Source of the DNA: Gerris lacustris | Taxonomy: Eukaryota > Arthropoda > Insecta > Hemiptera > Gerridae | DNA: 64,000 bases | NCBI GenBank assembly: GCA_951217055.1 | Contig: OX578285.1 | Location: 48,734,024-48,798,023, forward strand | Direction of reading: 5' to 3' | Translations under genes and position numbers: made by a program | Notes under the pieces: generated by a model | What the model saw: the letters and a program-made list of their open reading frames with translations, nothing else | The model's database searches: none | What the model was told of the DNA's origin: nothing | In this document: positions 10,085 to 21,930 of the stretch, one piece after another | Position numbering within the stretch: position 1 is the stretch's first letter | Layout of the letters: each line of letters opens with the position of its first letter

Positions 10085-11252
10085 CAGTGGCGTAACTAAG
10101 ATATCCGGCGCCCCCCCGTAACTTTTGAAAATGCCCCCCCCCCCCCCCCAACAGATTGCTAAACAGATTATTATTTCTATTTTTTTAAATGCTCGTGTAC
10201 AGTACTACTACAGTAATAATGTTATTTTTATTTCTTAATAAAAATAACACAAACAAACTAGCAACCTTGCTTCTTGCTTGACGACGAACTGGAATATCTT
10301 ATTCGCATATACAGATGCACATCTATCTGCCAATTTATGTAGCACAAACCTTCCTCGCGTCCTTTTTTTGTATACTAACTGATTTTATGCTTTTAAAACT
10401 TATTATTGTTGAATTTATTTAATTTTCTCCGTTTTTATTTTAAATCAGTCAAAATGATTTGATTTCTTACATAAATAAAGTAACAATTTAGCAAAATTTA
10501 ATGAGCGCAGACGTTTGAAAATAATCTGGGATTATCTGCGGGCTACTTTCGACAAACTATCTAACTTTCATAAAAATCAGATGAGTAATTTTGAAGATAT
10601 TATAGGTGTATATTAATGTAAGTATGTTTGTGCGTACGTGAAAGAAAAATAAATAGACGCATTCGGTTTAGACTTATATGAGTCATGATGACCAATGAGC
10701 CACCATCCAAATTTCATTAAAATTGTACAAGTAGTTTTTACGACAGACAGACTGACACGGAAACAAAAATGTTTCCTGTTATCTGACTTGTTGTATGACT
10801 TGTCAAGTTTGGAAGATTTCCTTATCTAGTGCAGCTAAAACCAGATTAGATAAGATGACTTTTAGTTGTAATAAACACTTTGATCTCCTAGCAGTCCAAA
10901 ATGAAGAAGGGAGAATTAGTCCGATATACTTACCCATATAATAAAATAGGTATAGTGACACTTAACTTGAAGCTCTGAGCTCTAAACTCTAAACTAAACC
11001 ATAACATCTCATAACATAATATGATATAAACTATTCTCACCCGGATTTAAACTATTTTTTCTTTTATCTCTCATTTATTTTTATCTCCCAAAAATAATTT
11101 TATTCAAATAATGCCGCCCACATAGAGTTTATTTTAATTTTTATTATTAAATATTATTGTTTACACATTTTTCGCCGCCCCTAGAGCAGGCGCCCCCCCC
11201 CCCCCCCCCCCCCCGCGCCGCGGGGTTGGCGGGGGCGCTATTTACGCCACTG
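10085..11252. mobile_element. Non-autonomous hAT-type element (1168 bp) with perfect 8-bp TSD
   Basis: Ends are CAGTGGCGTAACTA and TTTACGCCACTG. The flanks 10077-10084 and 11253-11260 are both GGAGTAAC. The intact repeat K copy at 4165 shows the empty site. Long C-runs sit just inside both ends. The interior includes a D-type repeat (10503-10870). No transposase frame. Confidence 0.92.
10503..10870 (+). repeat. Element D (copy 1, partial)
   Basis: Begins gagcgcagacgtttgaaa; includes 'ctgcgggctactttcgacaa', a 'catcaaaatttc'-like block and 'gacagacagactgacacgg'. The same order is found at 31838-32210 and 48725-50130. Confidence 0.7.
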
Positions 11253-11275
11253 GGAGTAACATGTAAAAGGGGAAA

Positions 11276-12540
11276 AATGGGGAAATGTAGAGCAGGCTAC
11301 AGAAAAAAGGTAAAAAAGGACTAGAAGCTAAAAACCACGAAAATGTTTTGTGCCGAAAGATTACAATCTATTCTCTATGGTTACATTTGAACCTCATAAA
11401 CAAGAGAAGGTTATACTCGTAACCGTATGCGTTACTAACTTTATAGTATGCTATACGTTACTGTTTAGTATTTTTTCTTTACGAAAAATTCTTTATAATT
11501 AATGAATAAATTATAACATTCATTTTTTTCTATATAAAGGCAACATTTAAGTAATTATAAGTACTTTGTGTTTTAAGTTAGGGAACAGCTTTAATACGGG
11601 TACCAAGCCAGCAAAATATGTTTTTATTCTATTCTTAACACTGTTTTGACTAAAAGAGATATAATTTATCTTGCAGTGGCGTGTCCCTTCAAGCGGTTAG
11701 GAGTCAAATATTAATTCTTTTAATTTGTATAGCCAAAAACTTAAGAAACAGAAATATTTACAGCCATGAACCTAAATGTAATCATTTAATTTAAACTTTT
11801 TTCTTTAATTAAACAAAAGTCATTTGGGAAATTATTACATTTTTCTTAAAACTTTTGAACTTTGCTTGGCTGAGACTTATAATAAAGAACACTAAAGAGA
11901 ATGTTCTTTGTTAGAATAAAGAATTTTGATATTTTACTTTAGCGGAATAAGCTTCAATATTCAGTAGGACTTATAATTTATTATATTTTTCTTTAACAAA
12001 ACTATTACCCATTACTCTGAGTATAAAATTAATGTTGATTTAATCACGTAAATCTTTGAAATCAATAAAAAAGCTCACTTAAATTTCATTGAAGCTGCAT
12101 TGTTGCCTTTAGCCTTTGTTGCATTTTTATTTTTATAAAAAAAAAAAAATAAAATGAAGGAGAAACACGTCCTATTTCGTATGGTTGTAAATATATTTAA
12201 TTTCCTATGTATGTACTACTTTTAAGTACTCCTACACTCCTACGTGTTTTTGTAAAAGTTAAAAATAGCTCTCATTGTCAATATTTTGTTGAAAGGGTGT
12301 GACAAAATTGTGATCAAAACAATCTCTCTTATTTTTATCAAAACAAAAAAAAAATCATAGCACTAGCAAATTAATCTAATGAAAATTCGCTAAAGAAAAA
12401 GAAAAACTGATACGGTATACGGTAACTAAAAACTATTATTATAATCTTTTATTGTTATTCAGTTCAACTATAACTTATAACCTTCCGGCACAAAATTTTT
12501 TGTAGTTTTTAGCATAAAAAAAAAGGGAAGGCACTTACGG
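11276..12540. other. No recognisable feature
   Basis: AT-rich DNA. No terminal repeats or coding region that I can support. Confidence 0.4.
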
Positions 12541-12830
12541 TCTTATGCGGTTACCAGCTCGGGCACATGACACAAGGCAAGTGACGTCCTAGAAGCAGGG
12601 TAGTCAGATGCTACGCCGAATCCAGGTTGCATCACCGTGGCTACGGTAGGAGTAGCAATTGCGGGCTTACGCAAATAAAACTAATTTACTTTAGTTCCGC
12701 ACTAGACCCAGAGATGGCGCGGCAGTTGCCTTCTAAGAAAAGGGAGAGGTGTAGGGCAGGTTTGGCGTCAAAATACGTAATAAAAAACATGGTTATACAA
12801 GGTGAAGGTTACAAAATTATTTATAACCTT
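12541..12830. other. GC-richer patch, possibly a retroelement end
   Basis: A stretch of about 290 bp with higher G+C (around 'gtgacgtcctagaagcaggg' and 'gatggcgcggcagttgcc'), abutting an A-run at 12518. A LINE 3' end on the minus strand is possible, but nothing diagnostic is visible. Confidence 0.25.
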
Positions 12831-12865
12831 TAGCAAAAGTAACCAAAAAAAGTTTGTTTTTTTAT

Positions 12866-12965
12866 TTCGTATTGAATATGGATTCAATACTACTTATGGA
12901 AACACCTAACTTGTCAAATCCCAAATTAGGATTCAATCCGTATTTAAACATCGTGGAAACGTAGT
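12866..12965 (-). repeat. Right member of the widely spaced 35-bp inverted repeat
   Basis: 12931-12965 ends tcgtggaaacgtagt and is the exact reverse complement of 3906-3940. It is preceded by related 'tattgaatatggattcaata' text. TA lies outside the shared CTACG end on both sides. Confidence 0.6.
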
Positions 12966-13074
12966 AAATATTTCTGCGTTTGTCAGTCTGTCGTTAACAT
13001 TCCTGAATCTTCGAAAGTACCAAGCACAATAACTTGTGTAAACTTTGCAGTTATGTTATATTTTATAACACAAG

Positions 13075-14302
13075 CAGGGGCGCAGCTATCGGGCCGCAGC
13101 GCCCGCGGTGGCGGGCGGGCGCTGGCTTGAGGGGGGCGCAAAATTGGAGAAGAAAAAAATAGGTAGTATTTGAAAAAGAGAGAAAGTGAAAAAATAATGT
13201 TAATAATGTTATAAAATAAATAAATAATAATAATAATATTAACAAAATAAATAAATAATAATAATTAAAGGGGATTACAAAAAAATATACTGTTAATGAA
13301 AGTAAATTAAAAACAAAAAAAAAAATCGGTCCGAGACAACTCAGATAAACTTTCTCATATACGAGTTCATAATTATTTAGCCCAGTGTTTTCCATTTATT
13401 AGTTTTCGTATGTACATTAAATTATTATTGAAAATTTCATCAAAATTTATCATAAAAAAATAACATCTCCTGGGCAGGGAATCGAACCCGGGCTCTCTCC
13501 GTCCCCGTTTTAAGCTTTATTCTCAGGGAACTAGATTTTTCCCGGGAAAAATCTAGAAAAATCTAGAAAAATCTATCGGGGTTATATAGTTAGATTCGTA
13601 TTTTTATGGGCTACATTTTAGAATTTTTTAATCAAAATCGTCGGAACTGTTTTCGAAAAATAGTTTTTTCAGAGTATTTGGGGGGTAGCGCCCCCATTTT
13701 CGGAGCTAAAATTCGTTTCTCGATTTCGCCTCGAGGTATAATTTTTCTGAACATGTATGCCACATTTCGTCAAAATCGGCCCAGTAGTTTAGGCTCCAGG
13801 CGTCTGCACAGACAGACAGACATTTTTTAAAAACCACTTTTTTGGACTCAGGGGATCTCAAAACGTGTAAATCCATACATCTTAAACTCGAATTGTCGTG
13901 CCATCACAATACTTTCTCTTTATATGAGAAAGTAAAAATCGGTCTAAGAAACACTTCAAATGCCAAATGCAATTAAAAACTTTAAGGGAACTTGATCCAA
14001 CATATTTGAACATGAATTGAATCTTTCAAATAAGTATATATGAAATTTTCGCATTTTTCCCATACAAGGGTAGTTTTCACCCCCAAATAGCAAAAAGCAC
14101 ACATCGAGACAATATAACTTTTGAAGTGGGGGGTCAGATGAGCTTGTATGCAATTTTTCAGGACAATCCATTTAATCCGAAAAAATTTGGAGCTTTTACC
14201 TTATTTTCGCCTTCATTGACTGGACTAAAGGGCGCTTATTAAGTAAGGGGCGCATTTTTTTTATCTTGCGGGCGGGCGCTATCAGAGCTAGCTACGCCAC
14301 TG
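13075..14302. mobile_element. Non-autonomous hAT-type element containing a G element
   Basis: Starts CAGGGGCGCAGCTATCG and ends AGCTAGCTACGCCACTG. The flanks share CACAAG (ACACAAG left, TCACAAG right), an imperfect duplication. Very GC-rich ends around an AT-rich centre. The G element at 13340-13945 is nested inside. Confidence 0.75.
13340..13945 (-). repeat. Element G (copy) with a tRNA-type B box
   Basis: Bounded by 'aaatcggtccgagacaactc'/'actttctcatata' at one end and 'tatgagaaagtaaaaatcgg' at the other. Inside is gggaatcgaacccggg (13484-13499), the reverse complement of a tRNA B box. The copy at 52455-53040 lies in the opposite orientation and carries the same B box. Confidence 0.8.
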
Positions 14303-15225
14303 TCACAAGCACAGAAAAAATGGGTAAGTCCAAAAAATCATCCCTCAAACCTTTCGTTTTTGAGCCAATTTATCTTTGCTCCTTAAAATTATTTCATGTC
14401 CCCCGTCTATTTATTTTATTTTTTTTAACAGATCAACAAAAATATTATTTATTCTTTGTAAAAAATCCTCTTTTATGGAATCATTCATACTTTGCATATT
14501 TCGTAAGAAAACATGGCCACCCTTTAATCTTAAAATGTAATATTTTAGGAAGAGTTTGAGCTAGTGAGTAGTATGGGAGTAGTTTTAATGATTTTAGACA
14601 GTAACAATGCATTTAAATGCGTCTGTTTACGGTTTAAAACTTACAGATAATACATCATTTTAAATGGCCGCTATATTTTGCTATAACCTAATTTTGCGTC
14701 GATCATCCTGATTAAGATCATTAAAAGAAAAGAAACATTAAAAGTTTGTAAATCTGATAAACTTTTTATTGCGTTTTATTATTTTGAGTGAGGGAGGGAC
14801 ACTTTTAACTTGCACCTAATCCCCACAAAATTAGACAATCCCGTTCTTGTATTTAAGTTCCCATCAATTTAATGACCATTATTTCTCAAGATCTGTAATT
14901 TAGTGTAATAAGAGGCTCACATTTAATGGTCCTTTTGAAAACCGACGCATTGGCTCTATAGAGAAAAGAGAAAGACGACCTAAATTTAGAAACCCCCTGA
15001 CCGTCCAATTGCGACAAGGTGAGAGAAAATTCTGCTAATCCTATGGTAGATGGATGGGTGACGACTCATTAAATCAGGAAAAGGCAGACAGCCGATAAGG
15101 TAATCTCTTAAATCTGAGAGATCGGGGGTTAGTTTGACATCATCGCAGAGACGCAAAGATGAAATAAAACACATGAGATCTATAGCTGAATAAGAACGGT
15201 AGAAAGAACGAATAAGACCTTATGA
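14303..15225. other. No gene recognised
   Basis: AT-rich DNA. A minus-strand open stretch about 14986-15230 reads as plausible protein (S-L-R-L-C-D-D-V-K-L-T-P-D-L-S-D-L) but matches no family I know. Confidence 0.3.
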
Positions 15226-15460
15226 TTGAAGAACAAGAAACAAAATTAAATATTAAAAAACAACAAGAGGATACACACAAACGCCTATGAAGAAAACGAA
15301 GCCGAACGTAGACGCCGTTTAGATCAAGAAACAGAAGAATGTAAACGTCGAATAGAACAAGAATGAAGCAATCTTAGACACCAATTAATGGAGGCTGAAG
15401 AGCGGTATTTAGCGGTATTATTATTATCGACTTATGGCTAGAGAAGGAAGCGGAGTTCTT
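15226..15460 (+). pseudogene. Degenerate coiled-coil coding stretch
   Basis: With one frameshift and a stop, the + strand reads E-E-Q-E-T-K-L and later E-E-N-E-A-E-R-R-R-R-L-D-Q-E-T-E-E, then L-R-H-Q-L-M-E-A-E-E-R-Y-L. It is a charged helix resembling the C-terminal coils of MADF/Myb-SANT proteins that often accompany Harbinger transposons. The family call is inference. Confidence 0.3.
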
Positions 15461-16707
15461 CGTCAAAGAAGTCTTGCTCTACCATAGGTATATAGGTGAT
15501 TATATTAAAACTAAATTAGTTGTATACACGAAAGCAGGGGCCCAAAGTAAACAGACCTGTCCAGGATCTGAACCAGCCAAAAGAATGGCCACAAGAACAA
15601 ACACACACAATTAAGCAGTTACACAATTACTCAAAAGGGAATAGAATTTTATATTGAATTAAGTGTGATTATTGAGTATTGAGTTGGAAGATAGTAAACG
15701 TAACATACACTTCCTGCTCTCCTCACACGTCACGTGTACCAGATAAAGTTTAATTTTACTTTGCCTTTGCGTTTCAAACCCCATCTTCTAAACAATGATA
15801 ATTATTTCCTGTTACTATTACTTTTCTATTATGTCTTTCCTTTTTCATTTCTATCTTATTTTTTTTACAAAAATAAAAAGAAATCACAAAGGGTGAGAAC
15901 GATTTTGGTTACTAAGAGGGATGGCAGTTGTCAGGAAATGTTGGCGTGGATGTATTATTATGCAAGTTAAAAGGAGCAAACAAGTCGTTCCACAAATTGG
16001 ATTAATATCGCGCACACTTCACAAAGGCAGCAGTACATGCTTAAGTGTGTTCCTTATCTCGCCATTGGGTTTTGTGCCAGCACCATGGAGCTTACAAAAT
16101 CACTGGTTTGATAATTTTTTTCCACGTCATAACATCTAATTCTTGCTTTGATTTTTGCCTCCATGCAAGGGGATAATCCTGACTGAATTTACAACATGAG
16201 GTACCATGTTGTTATCATTGGGTCCGTCCATCGGTTTCAGTGCATCATTAGTAAACGCATCCTTGTAATGATTTATTTGGTGTTTTTTATTTCTGTAATC
16301 GGTTCATTAGAGGGATCGGTCACAGTCGTTCAATTGTTCCTTTAACAGCTCCTACAGGCTTTGGGAATTCTTTAAGGATACTTCCTAATTTCACAAAAGT
16401 AGTTAGATCTATTAACACTTCGGAAAATATAAATTTTAGCATCTGAATTGAATGAATGCCTTGCGTCTTTTTTTTATTAACTGACATTTTTCTCAAAAAT
16501 TATTTTCTTAAATTACTATTTAGTTTTAAATTGACCCATATAAGACAAGAGTTTTGAAACTTGTTTTTTCTTTTTATCAAGCTAACTGTCAGACATCCTA
16601 CTTTGAATCTGCCTCTTCAAGGCAATTTACATTTTTCTTAGGACATAGTGTAGTATAGTCCCTCAGAAGCACATATTTATGTTTTTTCATAAGGTTCAGG
16701 TCATAAG
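15461..16707. other. No recognisable feature
   Basis: AT-rich DNA without supported coding regions or clear terminal repeats. Confidence 0.4.
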
Positions 16708-17556
16708 GTATTAGAACTATACATTGTTTGGATATAATATTAAAACATTATATTCCATAATAGATATCATCTTGCGACTCTTTTTTTCACCCAAAACTGT
16801 CTCGCTATATACACTTATACACCTTGAATAATTATTTACCTTGAAAGTTCAGGAAAAATTAACGGCTTGATAATTTTTAATTCAAAATTAACGTTTACAA
16901 CTCATATTCAAACAATAGTCTAAAAATTCAAAGCCATAATAAAATCACTATTCCCGTCAATATTCTGCGATTCATCCATAAGCAGTACGAACAAACTAAC
17001 TATTAAAAAAATCGGTCCGAGACAACTCAGAAAACCTTTCTCATATACGAGTTCATAATTGCTTATAGCCCAGTGTTTTCCATTTAATAGTTTTCGAGTT
17101 TTCATAGGAATATTTATAATAATTAAATATTCCTACGAAAACTTGAAAACTATTATGGCTTTGAATTTTTAGACTACTGTTTGAATTTAAGTTGTAAACG
17201 TTAATTTTGAATTAAAAATTATCAAGCCGTTAATTTTTCCTAAAGGAAGGTAAATAATTGTCACTAGATTCATTCGATGACGTATAATGTTTACTTTTAT
17301 TATTTTCTTTCTTTGTTTATTTTGCTCTATATGTCAAATTTTGTTTTATTGAGTTTAGTTGTATATAGCTTTTTTACGAGAATTATAAACTAGTGAGAAA
17401 CTATGGCTTTAGTGTTTTATCGGCAGTCATAATAATTATTCAAGGTGTATATAGCGAGACAGTTTTGGGTGAAAAAAAAGAGTCGCAAAATGATAACTAT
17501 TATGGAATATAATAGTTTAATATATATTATATCTAAACAATGTATGTTTCTAATAC
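16708..17556. repeat. Foldback with about 230-bp arms, each arm disturbed
   Basis: From 'gtattagaactatacattg' inward to about 17085, the left side is mirrored by 17153-17556. Shared segments include 'cgactctttttttcacccaa' and 'attaacggcttgataatttt'. The left arm has gained a fragment of element G (about 16990-17085). The right arm has gained about 170 bp (17262-17432). A short hairpin lies at the centre. Confidence 0.8.
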
Positions 17557-17580
17557 CCAATATAAATTCTGTTATAACAG

Positions 17581-17581
<1 letters not shown>

Positions 17582-17642
<61 letters not shown>

Positions 17643-17685
17643 TATATATATATAAGAGTGGCATTATTTTAAAAAAATAATAATA

Positions 17686-17759
<74 letters not shown>

Positions 17760-17780
17760 AAATAATGCCACTCTTATAAA
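17582..17780. repeat. Two long (AT)n microsatellites inside an inverted repeat
   Basis: (TA)n runs at about 17582-17652 and 17692-17742. 'ataagagtggcattatttta' near 17653 is mirrored by 'taaataatgccactcttata' near 17760. It should form a cruciform-prone hairpin. Confidence 0.9.
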
Positions 17781-17996
17781 AATTAGAGTCTGACAAACTG
17801 TATGTCTAATCGTATAATAAGTTCCGGTCCATGTATTGGGTTTTGTGGTAATCAGTAAAACCCTGGTATACCTAAAGACTATGAGTTTCTCAGTTTAATC
17901 TTAAAGACTCACTTTCGCTTGATTATTTAATTCTTGAAGTGATTTCAAAAGAGAATACACCATTCGTTAGGTAAATTAATGATAAAGTTTAAATAC

Positions 17997-18220
17997 ACAC
18001 TGGGCATGAGTCGGCCCGGAAATTATCCGCTACCGGAGCATTTAATGTTAGTATACACTGGGCTTGAGTCGGCCCGGAAATCATCCGCTACCGGAGCACT
18101 TAATGTTGGGTTCTAGGTCAACTTGAGCTAGTCTATTGTGTGACCTCCAATTTAATTCAATGTATGTATTTAGTTACAAAGAGAAGTATCCGAGCTGACT
18201 AGGGCTGGTCTAATGTAAGC
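17997..18220 (+). repeat. 58-bp tandem duplication and diverged satellite, left part
   Basis: Two copies of a 58-bp unit around 'gagtcggcccggaaat', followed by diverged units of the 62-bp type seen at 32.4-33.6 kb (AT-rich segment plus 'ggcccgg...cggtccag'). The array resumes at 19560 after inserted elements. Confidence 0.7.
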
Positions 18221-18492
18221 ATTAATAGCTATTTACGTACCTAGAGCAAGGGCGCAGTAAGGGCGTTATTACAGGCCGAGGGCGAAGTTTGAAAGCACGA
18301 GTGCGTTTAACGCCCGAGGCCTGTCATGGCACTTACTGCTCGTGGTGCGTACACTATTTGATCTCCCACCACATGCAAACTAATTACAAAACACGTAAAC
18401 TATTTTGCCGTAATCTTCAAAAACAATAAATGCATATTAAGTATAAATCAGTACCACAACAAACCGCAGTTATAAAAAATATTTATTGTTTA
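18221..18492 (+). repeat. Interspersed element E (copy 2)
   Basis: Matches 1268-1530 over its length, including the fold-back block 'ggccgagggcgaagtttgaa'. A related but diverged form is at 39435-39640. Confidence 0.75.
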
Positions 18493-18829
18493 CAAATTGA
18501 ACAGCTGACGCTGAGAACTACTAGCGCTTCTTGCACTCCGCGGCCCGACCAGGAAGCGGCCGCTTCTCGAACTACTAGTGGCTACTACAGGCCCCAGGGC
18601 TGTAAAATGGAACTTTACCGGCCGCTTAGGATAGGAATGTTTACAAGTGGAGGGCGGTAATAGTACATTAAGCGTCGAGTGCGGAAAGTAGCATTTTGCA
18701 TGCGAGTGTGGAGCTTGCACCCGAGCGACAGCGAGGGTGGTAAAACCACACGAGCAATGCAAAATGCCGTTTTCGCACGAGGTGCGTACCGTACATTATC
18801 TACGATTGTTAGATTTAAATAATAAATAC

Positions 18830-19135
18830 GTAGAAAATTTACACCTTTTTAAATTTATTGATTCTTAAAATTTAAGTTGATGGATAAATAAGGTGTGGTA
18901 GTAATATAAAAACACTTAAATCTTCATAAACGAACGTATTGTGACTGGTTATAAAAATTTTGGAATGTTTAAAGCATTATTAATTAACTTATATTTATTG
19001 TTTGTTGTTATTTTAGATTAAGTAAAGATTGATAATGACCTTAAAACAGGGTCGAAACGTCTCGTTTATGAAGATTTAAGTGTTTTTATATTACTACCAC
19101 ACCTTATTTATCCATCAACTTAAATTTTAAGAATC
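18830..19135. mobile_element. Foldback of Penelope-like type with 79-bp perfect arms and 12-bp TSD
   Basis: Arms 18855-18933 and 19062-19140 are perfect reverse complements. The direct repeat AATAATAAATAC lies at 18818-18829 and 19136-19147, and once only at the empty site 34156-34167. The right half includes 'agggtcgaaacgtctcg', with a GACC...GGTC hairpin before it. No RT is left. Confidence 0.8.
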
Positions 19136-19386
19136 AATAATAAATACAGAAAAAAATAAACTTCGAGTATACAAGTTCGTATTTCTCTTTTGATAAACAT
19201 AACATTAATTCATTAGTTCTATTTTGTGCCGAATTATTTCGGGAGGCGTATTATTCTCCTCATATTCGTCATAATCATTTAAATCACTCATTGATTTTCA
19301 CAAAAAACTCGATATAAAAGTTACTTTTATTAAACAATCAAATTAGTCTTGTTAAATGTAAACAAACTCGCTAATCGTGCGTAAAG

Positions 19387-19442
19387 CTGAAGAATTCCTC
19401 TTCTTTACCGAGCTAGCGTGGTGAAGAAGAGGAATTCTTCAG
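19387..19442. repeat. 19-bp perfect hairpin
   Basis: ctgaagaattcctcttctt (19387-19405) pairs with aagaagaggaattcttcag (19424-19442) around an 18-nt loop. It lies inside element L and is absent from the 34-kb copy. Confidence 0.85.
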
Positions 19443-19559
19443 AACTATGAGACGCGCATGCGCAATGAATACAAGTACGCTTCACTTTCTACGCATCTAA
19501 ACAGAGATATAATGTTTGTATTTCGTATCAATCGTAGATAAAAATAATTAAAGTGCGCA

Positions 19560-19985
19560 CACTAGACCAGCCTTAGTTGGCCGGGCCTGGAATATTGCCA
19601 ATATATTTAAATAAATTGAATTAAATTTAGGGTGCTCTAGTCAGTCGGCTCGGATTTTTGCCAATGGAACTAAATACATTTAATAAAATTAGGGTGCATG
19701 AATTGGATCAGTCCGGGTCTGACGGGATTTTCTCAGATAAAACTTAGGCACAGGATTACTGTAAGCACCCTAATCAAATTCAGTGACTCCATCGTCAAAA
19801 TCTGGGGCGATTCGGGCCGGTCCAGATTTTGCACCCTTATTTTAATGAATGAATTTAGTTGAAATCAGAGCCCACATGGACCGGTGTACGAATCCTAAAT
19901 TTAATTCAATACATTGAATTCTATTGATAATAATGCGGTGCGGGCCGACTCAGACTGGTCTAGTGTATTTATTGTTTTTATTTAT
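19560..19985 (+). repeat. Diverged satellite, right part
   Basis: Units of roughly 60-70 bp alternate AT-rich text (aatttaattcaat-type) with 'gggc-ggtccag'-type text, as in the array at 32.4-33.6 kb but much more diverged. Confidence 0.6.
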
Positions 19986-20080
19986 GAGTTGCCAAGGAGC
20001 AGAGCCACAAGTGGGACATCACTATATTATTAACAGTATGAAACGTATAAACATAAGATAGAGATAATAAAATAGTATAA

Positions 20081-20679
20081 AGCAGGCCCTACACTATCAA
20101 TCCGCTTGATTAAAACAACGCTTCAAGCGATGGTGTCAAGCGTGATTGATAGTCTAGGAACCCGTTTGACCTTTGAGTCAAGCCTTGACGGTGATTTATT
20201 GAAAGTTTGAATGACTCAAGCGGCTTGACGGAGCGCTTGATAGTCTAGAGCAATTTTGATCAAGCATTCCGTCAGTCACCTGCACCTGCTCGACACCAGC
20301 GATGGAGGACCATCCGCTCGCTTCCTAAGGTTCGGACATCGTAGATAATAATGTCGATCGAGAATTTATTAGCCTCCTCATTGATTTATATCGTGATTGT
20401 CCCGAGTTGTGGAAAGTTCCACTCCTTTGACCAACGTCGTTTCCTCTGGATCTTTTATTTACGCTTGAGAGCAACAACTGCAAGATGAGAAACCCTAAAT
20501 CCTGATAATGATTCTTTACAGTCCAGGAGGAGGAGTTCATAAGACGATAACTCCGCTACAAATGAGTGTTGATGAAAAGATTGATGGTATGCTTGATGAG
20601 CCTCAAGGCTGCTTGAAGCACTTGTCAATCAGCTTACCGCGCTGTTTTGATCAAGCGCATTGATAGTGTAGAGCCTGCT
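20081..20679. mobile_element. Non-autonomous element with long TIRs and a MADF remnant
   Basis: agcaggccctacactatcaa at the left and 'ttgatagtgtagagcctgct' at the right are inverted repeats that continue inward over about 45 bp. Additional 'cttga' inverted text lies inside. No clean target duplication was found. The MADF fragment inside suggests a PIF/Harbinger origin. Confidence 0.7.
20353..20433 (+). pseudogene. MADF-domain fragment
   Basis: The + strand reads V-D-R-E-F-I-S-L-L-I-D-L-Y-R-D-C-P-E-L-W, then a stop after K-V-P-L-L. F-I-x-L-(I/L)-x-x-Y-R-x-x-P-x-L-W is the first-helix signature of MADF (Myb/SANT-like) DNA-binding domains. Only the first 25 or so residues survive. MADF genes often travel with PIF/Harbinger transposase genes. 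Confidence 0.6.
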
Positions 20680-20719
20680 TCAAGAAACGTTAGTAAGTAA
20701 ATAATTAATAACAAAAAAA

Positions 20720-21170
20720 AAATCGCTTTGAGTGAACTTAGACAAACTTTTCCATATTGTTGAAACTGTCTTTAAATTCCATAATATCTCATTTTATTGA
20801 TTTTTTTTTAAAACAAAATAAAATAAAAAGCGTTCAATAGGTTGTTTACTTTTTGTTTTCGATTTTCAACAAAATCAAATTTATTTTCATCAATATCTCG
20901 GACACTAGGGAGATTTTTCCTGAGGAAGCGGCTTACATCGTTAGATTCGTATAAATGTACATTTTAGAGTTTTTTAATAAAAATCGTCGAAACTGTTTTC
21001 GAGAAATAATTTTTCTTTTACGTTTTTTCAAAGTTTTTGAGGGTAGTTCCCCCAAATTCGGAGCTAAAATTCATTTCTCGATTTCGCCTCGGGATATGAT
21101 TTTTCTGAACATTTATGCCGAATTTCGTCAAAAGCGGCCCAGTAGTTTAGGCTTGACCTTTCTTGTGTGA
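20720..21170 (+). repeat. Element G (partial copy)
   Basis: Shares 'aatcgtcgaaactgttttcg', 'ttcggagctaaaatt' and 'cccagtagtttaggct' with the 13.3-kb copy; both ends are worn. Confidence 0.7.
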
Positions 21171-21930
21171 ATAGTTGGTAGTTGTTCTTCACTTAATAAT
21201 AAACAGACAACACAGGCTTATCATAGATATTTACTGCATCTGGAGATCTCTGTCGTCAAGTTCTTCAAGGTTTTGTGGTTTTTAACACATTTTTAACAAA
21301 TGTGAGTGTCAGTTTGTATACAGGCTAATGACGTGTTACTGGAATTATTTGACGTTTTCAAAAAAAGAGAGTGGAGTGTTAAGAAATCTTCATTAAGATA
21401 TTTAGTTATTTGAACAATGTACGGACTTTTAACTTTGTATATGGTTGGCAAGAAAGAGCGGAGAGACGGAACGAAGGGAGAGAAAGAGAAGAGAGGTGCG
21501 TTTGTATGAGAATATTGTACTTGGATTTATTATATTCGGTACTACATATTCTTGGAGTATTTTCGTTGTTTGACTATCACAGAAGACTGTAGATCGGAGA
21601 GTTATTAGTAGAGGTGGGCGGAACGGTTCTATGAGTGGAACGAGTTACTACGTTTCGTTCCAAACTAATAACTAGTTCCAGGAACTAGTTAGTTTTGGAA
21701 CGTTTCAGTTTATGTTCCAAAGAAACAGTTTCTCTTATACTTCACGTTTTTCTGTTTCCAGGTTCGTTCCTCAATAAGTTCCGGTTTTTTTTTTAATAGT
21801 TCCACTATTCACTAACTTAGAAAAAAAAAATGTAAACATTTATAATAATATTAACATCTTTTTATTATTTCCGTTGCTCGTCGTATTACTTTGATTTTAA
21901 TTTGTTTATGTATTGAAATCTAACAGAACT

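Larger units (their letters stand above)
18671..19540 (+). repeat. Element L (copy 1), carrying an inserted foldback
   Basis: Starts 'cggaaagtagcatttt', includes 'gcacccgagcgacagcgagg' and 'cgtacattatctacgattgt', and ends 'tcaatcgtagata'. The copy at 34007-34357 lacks the insert at 18830-19147, and also a further stretch of about 160 bp. Confidence 0.8.
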
